Shown here one piece after another: positions 15,442 through 21,759 of a stretch of DNA of 25,808 bases; the stretch's first letter is position 1; the number at the start of each line of letters is the position of its first letter. The notes under the pieces are model-generated. The model was not told where the DNA came from. It searched no databases and saw only the letters and a list, made by a program, of their open reading frames with translations. The stretch is from a virus, in the IMG/VR virus record IMGVR_UViG_3300044568_000311, positions 1 through 25,808 of that record; one strand, 5' to 3'. The translations under genes and the position numbers were made by a program.

Positions 15442-15796
15442 CTTTTGGCTTTAGTATTTCTACTTCAAACTTTCGCACCTGATGGCTGTTTTCACTTTCA
15501 ACAAACTGCATACTTAATTTTTTGCGGTCTTCATCTTCACATAAAACTTTAAATGCTGATATTTGTAAAGTTGCATTATCTGAACCCACCCACTTGTTAA
15601 GCATATAAGATACTGCTTTGCTTTTGTTCTTTGATATCGCTTCTTTAATACTCTCCGATTTATCCAATTCTAAATTATAAAACTGTGAGTGTTGTAAGTC
15701 AGTATAGTGTTGAAAAATATGATTTATTTTCATTACTTTATTCTTTATAACTATTTCAAGTATTTCTTTTTCGTGTTGCTCTTTTGTCTTTCCCAT
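15425..15796 (-). CDS. terS: Probable terminase small subunit
   Basis: The 123-aa product lies directly upstream of terL and overlaps it by 17 bp. A small, helical, charged protein in this position is usually the DNA-recognition subunit. Sequence landmarks are KEQHEKEILEIVIKNKVMKI, FQHYTDLQHSQFYNLELDKS (which may be the HTH-like part), and a C-terminal helix EDEDRKKLSMQFVESEN. Direct family recognition is weak; the call rests mostly on position. Its start overlaps the end of the methyltransferase gene. Confidence 0.7.
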   Translation of the reverse strand: MGKTKEQHEKEILEIVIKNKVMKINHIFQHYTDLQHSQFYNLELDKSESIKEAISKNKSKAVSYMLNKWVGSDNATLQISAFKVLCEDEDRKKLSMQFVESENSHQVRKFEVEILKPKDEDTD

Positions 15797-17052
15797 TATA
15801 TTACTATTCCGTTTCTTTTGATTATTAATGTATCATCAAGTTTTTTCATTCGGTCTATTATTACTTGGCAATATTTCGGGTCTAATTCCATTCCGTAGCA
15901 TTTGCGTTTAAGTTGATGTGATGCTACCATTGTTGTTCCACTTCCGGTAAATGGTTCAGCAATCAAATCACCTTCATTTGTTATTGCTTTAATGTATTCA
16001 GATGGCAATTCTATTGGAAATGTAGCAGGATGTTCTTTTCTTATTTCACCTAATTCTGGATTTGAATAAAAAACAGATTCCATTTCTTTTAATGCACCTT
16101 GAAATCCAACAGTAGAATTTTTCATTGAACCATCTGCTTGTCTTACTTTTCTATGCGTTCGACTTTCTTTTATCGCAGTAGACCTTTCTTGTGTTCTATT
16201 TATATCTTTAAATTTTTTGCCAAACACAAATATCCATTCGTGTGAAATTGGAAAAAAAGCAGATTGATTGCCTATTGAACCAGCAGAAGGTTTTGCCCAA
16301 ACATTCCAACTTAAAAACTTATACCCGTTATCTCGTGCTTTTATAATGTAATCATTCCAATATTCATTTATGTCATTGTCTTTTCTTTGAATACCTAAAT
16401 TGATAACTTGATATTCACAATACTCATAAAATGAAGTTATAAATTCAACTAAATTATTTACAGACAAATCTTTATTGCCATTATATTCTCTCATATCTGA
16501 ATATGGAGGTGATGTGAATAATAATTCAGCCTTTTGCCCATCCATTAACTTTGCAACTGTATCGGAACAAGTACTATCACCACAAAGCAAACGATGCTCT
16601 CCTATCTCAAATAAATCACCTAAAACAATATCAGTTTCAATTCCCCCTTCTGGCACTTCAAACTCATCCTCTTCTGCTTTTAAAACTTCATCATATCCCA
16701 AAGGCAAATCCAATCCCCAATCTTTTAAATCATTTGCATCCCATTCATTCGCTAACATATCCCAATCCCACTCTCCACCGCTTACATTGTCTTTAATTAA
16801 AAACTCTTTTTGTTGCTCTTCAGTTAAGTCTGTTATAATTATAGGTACTTCTTTTAATCCAGCTTCTTTGCAAGCCTTAAAACGCATATTACCGCCTAAT
16901 ATAACCATTTCTTTATTAACTACAATAGGTCTAATCTTTAGCATTTCTGGAAAGTCTTTGACTGACTGAACCAGCTTTTTAAACTTGTCATCTTTTATCA
17001 ACCTCGGATTGTTCGGGTTTACTTTTACTTCTGATATTTTTACTACTTGCAT
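15796..17052 (-). CDS. ParB-like domain fused to DNA N4/N6 methyltransferase
   Basis: The 418-aa protein has two domains. Residues about 1-115 are a ParB/Srx-type domain: VNPNNPRLIKDDKFKKLVQS, IRPIVVNKEM, and the signature GGNMRFKACKEAG (53-65). Residues about 145-400 are an amino-methyltransferase with catalytic motif TSPPY (180-184) before the AdoMet-binding motif FTGSGTT (368-374), the beta-class order. ESVF, HPATFPIELP and LDPKYC lie in the expected places. Such phage proteins modify phage DNA and can protect it from host restriction; the ParB part may act in DNA binding or as a nuclease. The base modified (N6-adenine or N4-cytosine) cannot be told from sequence alone. Confidence 0.88.
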   Translation of the reverse strand: MQVVKISEVKVNPNNPRLIKDDKFKKLVQSVKDFPEMLKIRPIVVNKEMVILGGNMRFKACKEAGLKEVPIIITDLTEEQQKEFLIKDNVSGGEWDWDMLANEWDANDLKDWGLDLPLGYDEVLKAEEDEFEVPEGGIETDIVLGDLFEIGEHRLLCGDSTCSDTVAKLMDGQKAELLFTSPPYSDMREYNGNKDLSVNNLVEFITSFYEYCEYQVINLGIQRKDNDINEYWNDYIIKARDNGYKFLSWNVWAKPSAGSIGNQSAFFPISHEWIFVFGKKFKDINRTQERSTAIKESRTHRKVRQADGSMKNSTVGFQGALKEMESVFYSNPELGEIRKEHPATFPIELPSEYIKAITNEGDLIAEPFTGSGTTMVASHQLKRKCYGMELDPKYCQVIIDRMKKLDDTLIIKRNGIVI

Positions 17053-17055
17053 ATA

Positions 17056-17241
17056 TTAATTTGTTAAATTTATTTCATAGAAGCAATCGGGTGCTTTTCT
17101 TGTTGGTTTATATTCTTTTGGTAATGCTTTGCTCTGTTTAATAAATGCTTCTGCTTCTTCTCTTGTATCAATTAATCGGCAATCAATAATCTGTTCTTTG
17201 CCTTTTGAATTTAATTGAGTAATTGTTATTTTATATCTCAT
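17056..17241 (-). CDS. Small unknown protein, 61 aa
   Basis: Starts MRYKITITQLNSKGKEQIID and ends APDCFYEINLTN. A beta-alpha pattern (strand, CRLIDTREEAEAFIKQ helix, final strand) gives a compact single-domain protein. It lies one nt after the HTH gene and 3 nt before the methyltransferase gene. No family recognised. Confidence 0.55.
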   Translation of the reverse strand: MRYKITITQLNSKGKEQIIDCRLIDTREEAEAFIKQSKALPKEYKPTRKAPDCFYEINLTN

Positions 17242-17242
17242 A

Positions 17243-17452
17243 TTAATTCTTGTTTAATTCGCTTTCAAATATTAACCATTCAGTCTTGCCTTCAAAAAAT
17301 AGTATTCTAGCTATTATACTTTGCTGTACGTTGTCTAATGTTTGTGGCCTGCTCTGTAATGGCTTTATTCGCTCTTTTAACATTATGCTTCTAATTTCAT
17401 CTACTCTTACTCCAGATGCTTTTGCCATCTGTGATATTGTTAAATTACTCAT
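17243..17452 (-). CDS. Small HTH DNA-binding protein
   Basis: Taking the ATG at 17452, the 69-aa product reads MSNLTISQMAKASGVRVDEI, then RSIMLKERIKPL, which is a MerR/excisionase-like winged-HTH signature ('I-s-q-m-A-k-a-s-G-v-r-x-d-x-i-R'). The C-terminal half (NVQQSIIARILFFEGKTEWL) is helical. The frame is open to a GTG at 17464, but the ATG is preferred. It overlaps the DnaA-like gene by 8 bp. A role in replication or gene control is inferred only from the fold and neighbours. Confidence 0.6.
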   Translation of the reverse strand: MSNLTISQMAKASGVRVDEIRSIMLKERIKPLQSRPQTLDNVQQSIIARILFFEGKTEWLIFESELNKN

Positions 17453-17819
17453 AGTGACTAACACAGTTGTTTATTTGCTCTATTTTGCCTTTATCGTTTA
17501 TTTCTTCTATTCTTTTTAATAAACTATACTTAGGGTCAACCGTTTGCATTATCGTGTCTCTTATCGCTTCTAAATGCTTTTTTCTTTTTCTTACCTCTGC
17601 AAATAGTTTCACGTTGTGGTGAATTGTGCAATGAGTCATAGTCTTTCCAAAGAAGTTAAAATGGTCTCTTACATCATATAACGTCATTTTTAAATCTTTG
17701 TGCAGGATGAAACAAGCCATTGAGCGAATATCGACCAGGTCTTGCGTTCTTTTGTTTTCGTAAATATCAACTCCGCAAAGTTGGTTTATTGATTCTCCGA
17801 TGTATTTTGCTTTATTCAT
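17445..17819 (-). CDS. Stand-alone DnaA domain-IV-like DNA-binding protein
   Basis: Residues about 28-75 (DIRSMACFILHKDLKMTLYD, then VRDHFNFFGKTMTHCTIHHN) align by eye with the DnaA C-terminal domain that binds DnaA boxes: a helix 'a-R-x-i-a-c-y-l', 'l-x-l-x-x-i-g-x-x-f', then 'T-H-x-T-v-x-h-a'. The 124-aa length leaves no room for the AAA+ domain. A phage protein with only the box-binding part could mark the phage origin, recruit host replication proteins or compete with host DnaA. It sits between the 5' nuclease and a small HTH protein. The leader is A-rich (AAAACTAAAAACAA before the ATG). Confidence 0.7.
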   Translation of the reverse strand: MNKAKYIGESINQLCGVDIYENKRTQDLVDIRSMACFILHKDLKMTLYDVRDHFNFFGKTMTHCTIHHNVKLFAEVRKRKKHLEAIRDTIMQTVDPKYSLLKRIEEINDKGKIEQINNCVSHYE

Positions 17820-18525
17820 TTGTTTTTAGTTTTAATAATAATTTGCATTCGATAAACTTCTCACGTGCTTTGTGTTTGTATATCTTTTTAAATAGTTGAA
17901 ATACTACTCTAATATAACTTTGTTCGCTTAAACAGCCTTTAAATGCTTTCTGAACCCATTTAACTCCATAACCTTTACAAAAGTTTACATTGTCCGAAGT
18001 ATCGCCTATTATCATTTGCTCGTAAAAGTTGTATAATGATTGCTCTTTTGATATATCATAGTAACATTGATGGCTCAAATGATAATTGTAAATAATGCAG
18101 GGCAGTTGTTTATAGTCTTTGTCTATGCTTACTATTATTACCTCGTCTCTGCCGAATGTATCGGTTAGGTTCTTCCAATAGGTGGCAACTACATCATCTG
18201 TTTCAACTCCGTATCCTGCTATTGAATTGTATGTTTCTTTTACGTGCTCTAGAAGTTCGTTTAATATCGGTGGTATTTCTCTGCCTATTCTGTTGGCTTT
18301 GTAGCTTTTTGATATTTCTTTTCTAAAGTTACCACGTGCTCCAGCGAATGTTAATACTCTATCAACTTCGTGTATTTCTTCTATCGTGTTGACTATCGAC
18401 ATAAACACCTCATCAAACTTTAACCTTGCATTTTCAATAGTGTGGTATTGTTCGTCTTCATCGTGCTCTTTTTTTCGGTAGCAGCTTGACCATATTAGGC
18501 TGTCTGCATCTACTAAAACTATCAC
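17812..18525 (-). CDS. FEN-type 5'-3' exonuclease
   Basis: The 237-aa protein belongs to the flap-endonuclease/T4 RNase H/T5 D15 group, which removes RNA primers and flaps during replication. Visible metal-binding and helical-arch residues are VDADS at 5-9 (D6, D8), FAGARGNFRKEI (the R/K arch) with KSYKANR, VETDDVVATYW (two Asp), VSIDKDYKQL, and IIGDTSDNVNFCKGYGVKW with the H3TH-type GYG. These follow the family order. The C-terminal part is Lys-rich. The start overlaps the upstream stop (ATGA). Confidence 0.9.
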   Translation of the reverse strand: MIVLVDADSLIWSSCYRKKEHDEDEQYHTIENARLKFDEVFMSIVNTIEEIHEVDRVLTFAGARGNFRKEISKSYKANRIGREIPPILNELLEHVKETYNSIAGYGVETDDVVATYWKNLTDTFGRDEVIIVSIDKDYKQLPCIIYNYHLSHQCYYDISKEQSLYNFYEQMIIGDTSDNVNFCKGYGVKWVQKAFKGCLSEQSYIRVVFQLFKKIYKHKAREKFIECKLLLKLKTNE

Positions 18526-18728
18526 GGTATTAATCGGTTTATCTGTTCTTTCTCTTCATCTGAATAAAACTCTACAAATTCGTAGTACTCATCGTAAAAT
18601 ACTGAATACTTCAATTTTGGATGTACCATTTGCCATTTCTGTTTCATTGCGTTGGCTTCTTGTTCGTCTAGTAATATTGTGTGTGGGTAGCCTTCTTCTA
18701 GTAGTACCCATCGTTTATCTTGTATCAT
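18522..18728 (-). CDS. Small unknown protein, 68 aa
   Basis: Starts MIQDKRWVLLEEGYPHTILL and ends SDEEKEQINRLIP. Tyr/Glu-rich centre (YSVFYDEYYEFVEFYSDEEK). It starts 2 nt after the 50-aa gene and overlaps the nuclease start by 4 nt. No family recognised. Confidence 0.6.
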   Translation of the reverse strand: MIQDKRWVLLEEGYPHTILLDEQEANAMKQKWQMVHPKLKYSVFYDEYYEFVEFYSDEEKEQINRLIP

Positions 18729-18730
18729 AA

Positions 18731-18883
18731 TTATTTAAATGTTTTAATTGAAATTTTAGCTGTTTTCTTTTCGCTCTTTACGGGCTGTATATTGATTGAA
18801 ATATCAATGTGGGTTAATTCTTTGTCTCTTGCGAATACGGCTTTCATTTGCTCGTATATCTGTGTCCAGTCATCATAACTCAT
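18731..18883 (-). CDS. Small unknown protein, 50 aa
   Basis: Hand translation: MSYDDWTQIYEQMKAVFARD, then KELTHIDISINIQPVKSEKK, ending ISIKTFK, stop TAA at 18733-18731. The helix-then-strands pattern is regular. Its ATG overlaps the upstream stop (ATGA). No family recognised. Confidence 0.58.
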   Translation of the reverse strand: MSYDDWTQIYEQMKAVFARDKELTHIDISINIQPVKSEKKTAKISIKTFK

Positions 18884-19041
18884 TTGATTATCATTTTAAT
18901 TGATTCGATGTACTTGTAGTAAAGTGTTTTACTTTTAAACCTTTCAAGTGCTTCTGGTAGTGTGTAGGCTTGAATAATTGTTTCAATGTCGGTTGCTTCA
19001 TCGTTTCGCTCTGTCCAATAGGTGACTAAAAACTCTTTCAT
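18880..19041 (-). CDS. Small unknown protein, 53 aa
   Basis: Hand translation: MKEFLVTYWTERNDEATDIE, then TIIQAYTLPEALERFKSKTL, ending IESIKMIIK, stop TGA. The beta-alpha-beta pattern ('f-l-v-t-y-w', 'y-t-l-p-e-A-l-e-r-F', 'y-I-e-s-I') suggests a small compact domain. It starts 2 nt after the 70-aa gene. No family recognised. Confidence 0.58.
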   Translation of the reverse strand: MKEFLVTYWTERNDEATDIETIIQAYTLPEALERFKSKTLYYKYIESIKMIIK

Positions 19042-19043
19042 AA

Positions 19044-19256
19044 TTATTGATTTTTAAAAGTTTCGTTGTAGTATTCTATTCCATTTCTATTTAAATCTCT
19101 TCCATAAAAAAAAGCAGTTTCAATCTGTTGCTTTTCTAATTCAATATACTTTAAATAAGAATTTACAAAAGCCTTACCTTCCGCTGTGTTGATGTTGAAT
19201 AATTGTGGCTGGTCAATTTCTAACTGACTGAACATTTCCTGCATTGCTGTTTTCAT
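19044..19256 (-). CDS. Unknown early protein, 70 aa, first gene of unit
   Basis: Starts MKTAMQEMFSQLEIDQPQLF and includes YFLKYIELEKQQIETAFFYG-like helical sequence (exact: LKYIELEKQQIETAFFYGRD), ending YYNETFKNQ. It is first after the promoter at 19286-19316 and carries the leader element AATCACTAAA followed by an A-rich stretch. No family recognised. Confidence 0.65.
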   Translation of the reverse strand: MKTAMQEMFSQLEIDQPQLFNINTAEGKAFVNSYLKYIELEKQQIETAFFYGRDLNRNGIEYYNETFKNQ

Positions 19257-19285
19257 TTGTTTTTGTTTTAGTGATTAATATTTGA

Positions 19286-19316
19286 CAAAGATATAAATTA
19301 AATACTTATAAACAAA
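19286..19316 (-). promoter_or_regulatory. Bacteroidetes-type promoter for replication-terminase unit
   Basis: Minus-strand -33 TTTG (19316-19313), exactly 19 nt, -7 TATCTTTG (19293-19286): a full match to the Bacteroidetes consensus. It drives the genes from 19256 towards the terminase. AATCACTAAA starts 9 nt after the -7 box. Confidence 0.8.
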
Positions 19317-19326
19317 TTTTTTATAA
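19306..19326. repeat. Operator-like inverted repeat, copy 2
   Basis: TTATAAA, 7 nt, TTTATAA: perfect arms and the same 7-nt spacing as at 14216-14236, again centred on the -33 box. Together with copy 3 it suggests a shared regulator of early-type promoters. Confidence 0.6.
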
Positions 19327-19341
19327 AGTATTTTTATTTAT

Positions 19342-19524
19342 TTATGTTGCCTTGCAAAAACAATCTGTTTCATATTCAAATAAATCGCATTGCTCTTGTG
19401 ATAGTTCGTGTAAATCTTTTGCTTTAGTAAATGGTCTTTGTGCCATTTCAACTAATTGTGATATGCTTTTATTGGTTCTTAAATCAAATCTTGGTATTTC
19501 TTCGGAACTATATTTTTGTTCCAT
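19342..19524 (-). pseudogene. C-terminal fragment of PAPS-reductase-like gene
   Basis: A 60-aa frame (MEQKYSSEEIPRFDLRTNKS, then QEQCDLFEYETDCFCKAT) in the same frame as, and downstream of, the gene ending at 19555. Only the TAA at 19557-19555 separates them; the ten codons between (NPDSAKWWLE) are also open and read as natural protein. So this is the tail of that gene, cut off by a nonsense codon, rather than a separate protein. It could still be made by internal start at the ATG at 19524. Confidence 0.75.
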
Positions 19525-19554
19525 TTCAAGCCACCATTTTGCACTATCTGGATT

Positions 19555-20178
19555 TTATTTTATAATAGTCAATCTTTTCTTTAGTGATTTTTTAAAACAC
19601 AGATCGCAGTTCCCTTCATAATCTTTTAAACCTAAATCAAAAGTTTGTTTACTCCAGAAATCTCTAACCATTCTTTCATTAAAAGGTATCTCATCACATA
19701 ATGGGTATATTATATTATCTCTTTTTGCGTGAATACTTTTACGGTGTGCTTCGTCTGCTCTAATTCCAATTATTCTTGTTACATTATAATCTTTAAAATT
19801 ATCTCGTATATATGCATCAATAGGTCTTTGTTTTAATTCCCTTGTGCAATTTGAAGCCATATTGTTTGGTAAAGGATATTTTTCTAACATAGACTCAAAT
19901 GGTTCTCCATTGCGTGATGCACTTTCAAAATCTACTATTTTATAAGTTGTTCCTTTTCCTTTTTCATAATTTATAAATGCTTCTATCCAAACTACATTTA
20001 AACTCCATTCTTTGTCGCATCTATTTACAAATTGTAAGGTTTTTTCAACTTCTTTTCCCGTATTTAAAAAAACATAAATAACATTTTTATATTTATTTGG
20101 GTTTGATTTTATATGCTTTGCAAGAACTGCTGAAGTGCGACCTCCAGAAAACATCATTAAATATATTTTATTATCCAT
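19555..20178 (-). CDS. PAPS-reductase-family protein, N-terminal part before in-frame stop
   Basis: The 207-aa product has the PP-loop ATP-pyrophosphatase signature SGGRTSA at 11-17, KNVIYVFLNTGKEVEKTLQF, the conserved SNCTRELKQRPIDAYI, RIIGIRADEAHR, and a C-terminal Cys pair GNCDLCFKKSLKKR. Enzymes of this family activate or transfer sulfur (PAPS reductase, DndC-like and related enzymes); in phages the target is unknown, with nucleotide or DNA modification a possibility. A TAA replaces a sense codon after LTIIK, and the natural sequence continues for 70 more codons (10 plus the fragment at 19342-19524). It overlaps the upstream nuclease-like gene by 8 bp. Confidence 0.82.
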   Translation of the reverse strand: MDNKIYLMMFSGGRTSAVLAKHIKSNPNKYKNVIYVFLNTGKEVEKTLQFVNRCDKEWSLNVVWIEAFINYEKGKGTTYKIVDFESASRNGEPFESMLEKYPLPNNMASNCTRELKQRPIDAYIRDNFKDYNVTRIIGIRADEAHRKSIHAKRDNIIYPLCDEIPFNERMVRDFWSKQTFDLGLKDYEGNCDLCFKKSLKKRLTIIK

Positions 20179-20593
20179 TTGTATTTTTATTTATTATTGA
20201 TGCCTGGCTTTCAGTTAGCATATAAACAGATTTGTTTACTTTGTTTTTGTTGCCTTGTGAGTAGGTTGTGGCTCCAGCTTGTACGTTGTTTTCTTCAGGT
20301 AGTTTTAGTTGGTCAAGAAAATAAAGATAGTTTCCTTTCGTGTCAAATACGTAATAGAACTTTAAACAGTCTTTGTGGCTCATTAGGTGCTCGTATTTAA
20401 ACCTTTCTAATAGTTTGGTTGGATAGTATTCATTTCTTATTTTAATCTCTAAAATGCAGTTATATCCTTTCGGTGTTTTACCTTTTGCGTCGTAGTGTTC
20501 GTAATCTCCGCCAGTCCATTCTAATTGCCAACCATCAAGATTCATTATTTGAATTATACCCTGCTCCCATTTGTGGGTCTGCTCAATTGTCAT
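20171..20593 (-). CDS. Putative PD-(D/E)XK nuclease
   Basis: The 140-aa product shows a nuclease-like core: WTGGDYEHYDAKGKTPKGYN, then CILEIKIRN, giving D35 and E49-I-K51, the D...ExK pattern of PD-(D/E)XK enzymes. An N-terminal helix (EQTHKWEQGIIQIMNLDGW) and a following helix (LLERFKYEHL) plus strand (CLKFYYVFD) fit the fold. The C-terminus is Asn/Lys-rich and probably disordered. It sits in the replication region, so DNA repair, recombination or host DNA degradation are possible. Recognition is by motif only. Confidence 0.55.
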   Translation of the reverse strand: MTIEQTHKWEQGIIQIMNLDGWQLEWTGGDYEHYDAKGKTPKGYNCILEIKIRNEYYPTKLLERFKYEHLMSHKDCLKFYYVFDTKGNYLYFLDQLKLPEENNVQAGATTYSQGNKNKVNKSVYMLTESQASIINKNTNG

Positions 20594-20777
20594 AAACTAC
20601 ATTTAGACTATTTATCATTTCTTGTATTCGTGTTGGGTTGCACTTGCAGGGATAGTCTAGTTTTAAATTAAAAGTACGTGAGTATATTTCGCTGATCATT
20701 CTGTACTCATCGTTTTCAATGTAGTGTCTTTTTACTTCTCTGAACTTTGCCCACCAAGTTTTATCGTTCTTGTTCAT
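20583..20777 (-). CDS. Small unknown protein, 64 aa
   Basis: Starts MNKNDKTWWAKFREVKRHYI and ends EMINSLNVVYDN. Basic and aromatic, with a CKC motif (YPCKCNPTR) that could bind metal. Overlaps both neighbours (ATGA at the start, 11 bp at the end). No family recognised. Confidence 0.55.
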   Translation of the reverse strand: MNKNDKTWWAKFREVKRHYIENDEYRMISEIYSRTFNLKLDYPCKCNPTRIQEMINSLNVVYDN

Positions 20778-20950
20778 TTTCTTTTAAATTTAAACTCGTT
20801 CATCTTTTCTTTTCGCTCGTCGCAGTTGCAGTTTGGATTAATTTTTTTTACCAGCCATTTTATGCCAGTCCATTTAAACACAAATTCTAAACGGTCGCCC
20901 CAGCCTAACTCTGTCCAATATTCATTAAACTCTTGCTTTCGTGTTTTCAT
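20774..20950 (-). CDS. Small unknown protein, 58 aa
   Basis: Starts MKTRKQEFNEYWTELGWGDR and ends ERKEKMNEFKFKRK. It has WGDRLEFVFKWTGIKWLVKK followed by NCNCDE, a short CxC. The frame is open to a GTG at 21010, but the ATG at 20950 overlaps the stop of the 32-aa gene (ATGA), which decides the start. No family recognised. Confidence 0.58.
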   Translation of the reverse strand: MKTRKQEFNEYWTELGWGDRLEFVFKWTGIKWLVKKINPNCNCDERKEKMNEFKFKRK

Positions 20951-21045
20951 TCGAATATCGCTATAAATGTAACGCCTGCCATTACGATTAGTAAAACAGT
21001 TATTATCCACGAAAATACTTCTATTAATATATCTCTTAAATTCAT
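20947..21045 (-). CDS. 32-aa single-pass membrane protein
   Basis: Hand translation: MNLRDILIEVFSWIITVLLI, then VMAGVTFIAIFE. Residues about 10-31 form one hydrophobic transmembrane helix after a short charged N-terminus. Its ATG overlaps the upstream stop (ATGA) and its stop overlaps the next ATG (ATGA), so it is coupled on both sides in the manner of a real gene despite its size. Function unknown; holin-like or membrane-targeting roles are possible but not shown. Confidence 0.6.
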   Translation of the reverse strand: MNLRDILIEVFSWIITVLLIVMAGVTFIAIFE

Positions 21046-21230
21046 TTTGTTATGTTTTTAATTTCGGTTGCTACTTCATTCCAATAGTTGCAGATTTGTG
21101 CCTCATTGGCTTTTCTGCTTTTATAAATTAAACCATTCACTACATTTTGAATGTAGTCAATAGGATATTTATTTAATAAAATTATGGCTCTGTCTCTTGG
21201 CAAAAATTGCTCATTTAGATTGTACTTCAT
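21042..21230 (-). CDS. Small unknown protein, 62 aa
   Basis: Starts MKYNLNEQFLPRDRAIILLN and ends NYWNEVATEIKNITK. Helical throughout. It overlaps the sigma-factor gene by 20 bp and the 32-aa gene by 4 bp. No family recognised. Confidence 0.58.
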   Translation of the reverse strand: MKYNLNEQFLPRDRAIILLNKYPIDYIQNVVNGLIYKSRKANEAQICNYWNEVATEIKNITK

Positions 21231-21759
21231 TTTTTATCTGTTCTTTTATAATTAATACTGTGTTTCGTAAACTCCAATAAGTGATGCCTACTTCTCGGCT
21301 CAATTCGCTTATATGAATTTGCTCAACAAATACCTTTTGAAATATAAATTTAATGTAAGTTAAATTTGCTTTTTGTCTTGTGTAGTCTTCTATGCTTTCA
21401 AGTTCTGAATTAAGTCTATTTAACCAAACGTCCTTAGCGTCGTTTTTAAGGTAGAAATCTACTTCGCTGTATTCTTTTATCTCTTCTGGAATATCGATGC
21501 TTAAATCAGTTGTTAAATGCTTTTTATTCTTTCGCAAATCGTCTGTGTACATATTTTTCAAAACAACATAAACAAAGTAAAAATTAACTTGGTTTTCGTC
21601 AAACATTATATTGTTGTCCTTTCGTTGGCTGTAACTGTATATTTTTAGATACATATCCTGCACGTAGTCTTCAGCTGTATCATTTGAACAACCAAACGAT
21701 TTAACATAGTCAAGCCATTGTTTGTGCTTTTTTGAAAGGACATCAAGAATGTTTGTCAT
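21211..21759 (-). CDS. Phage-encoded sigma-70-family (ECF-like) factor
   Basis: The 182-aa product has the two-domain layout of ECF sigma factors. Region 2 covers about residues 15-80: GCSNDTAEDYVQDMYLKIYS, then NQVNFYFVYVVLKNMYTDDL and RKNKK, the usual 'x-D-x-A-E-D-x-v-Q-d-x-x-l-k-i-y' followed by '-10 recognition' helix. Region 4 near the C-terminus is an HTH: HISELSREVGITYWSLRNTV, then LIIKEQIKNEV. It could direct host RNA polymerase to phage promoters, most likely late ones; the CGTTATAY motif found before four late genes is a possible target (ECF -10 elements often contain CGT). This link is inference. It overlaps the helicase by 4 bp. Confidence 0.72.
   Translation of the reverse strand: MTNILDVLSKKHKQWLDYVKSFGCSNDTAEDYVQDMYLKIYSYSQRKDNNIMFDENQVNFYFVYVVLKNMYTDDLRKNKKHLTTDLSIDIPEEIKEYSEVDFYLKNDAKDVWLNRLNSELESIEDYTRQKANLTYIKFIFQKVFVEQIHISELSREVGITYWSLRNTVLIIKEQIKNEVQSK

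Noticed and set aside
16475-16969. 164-aa plus-strand frame within the methyltransferase
   Set aside because: Lies fully opposite a gene with clear ParB and methyltransferase motifs and has no recognisable domain.
19555-19557. TAA stop as evidence for a reassigned genetic code
   Set aside because: TAA ends several other genes here, including the capsid gene, so a local mutation or read-through is more likely.
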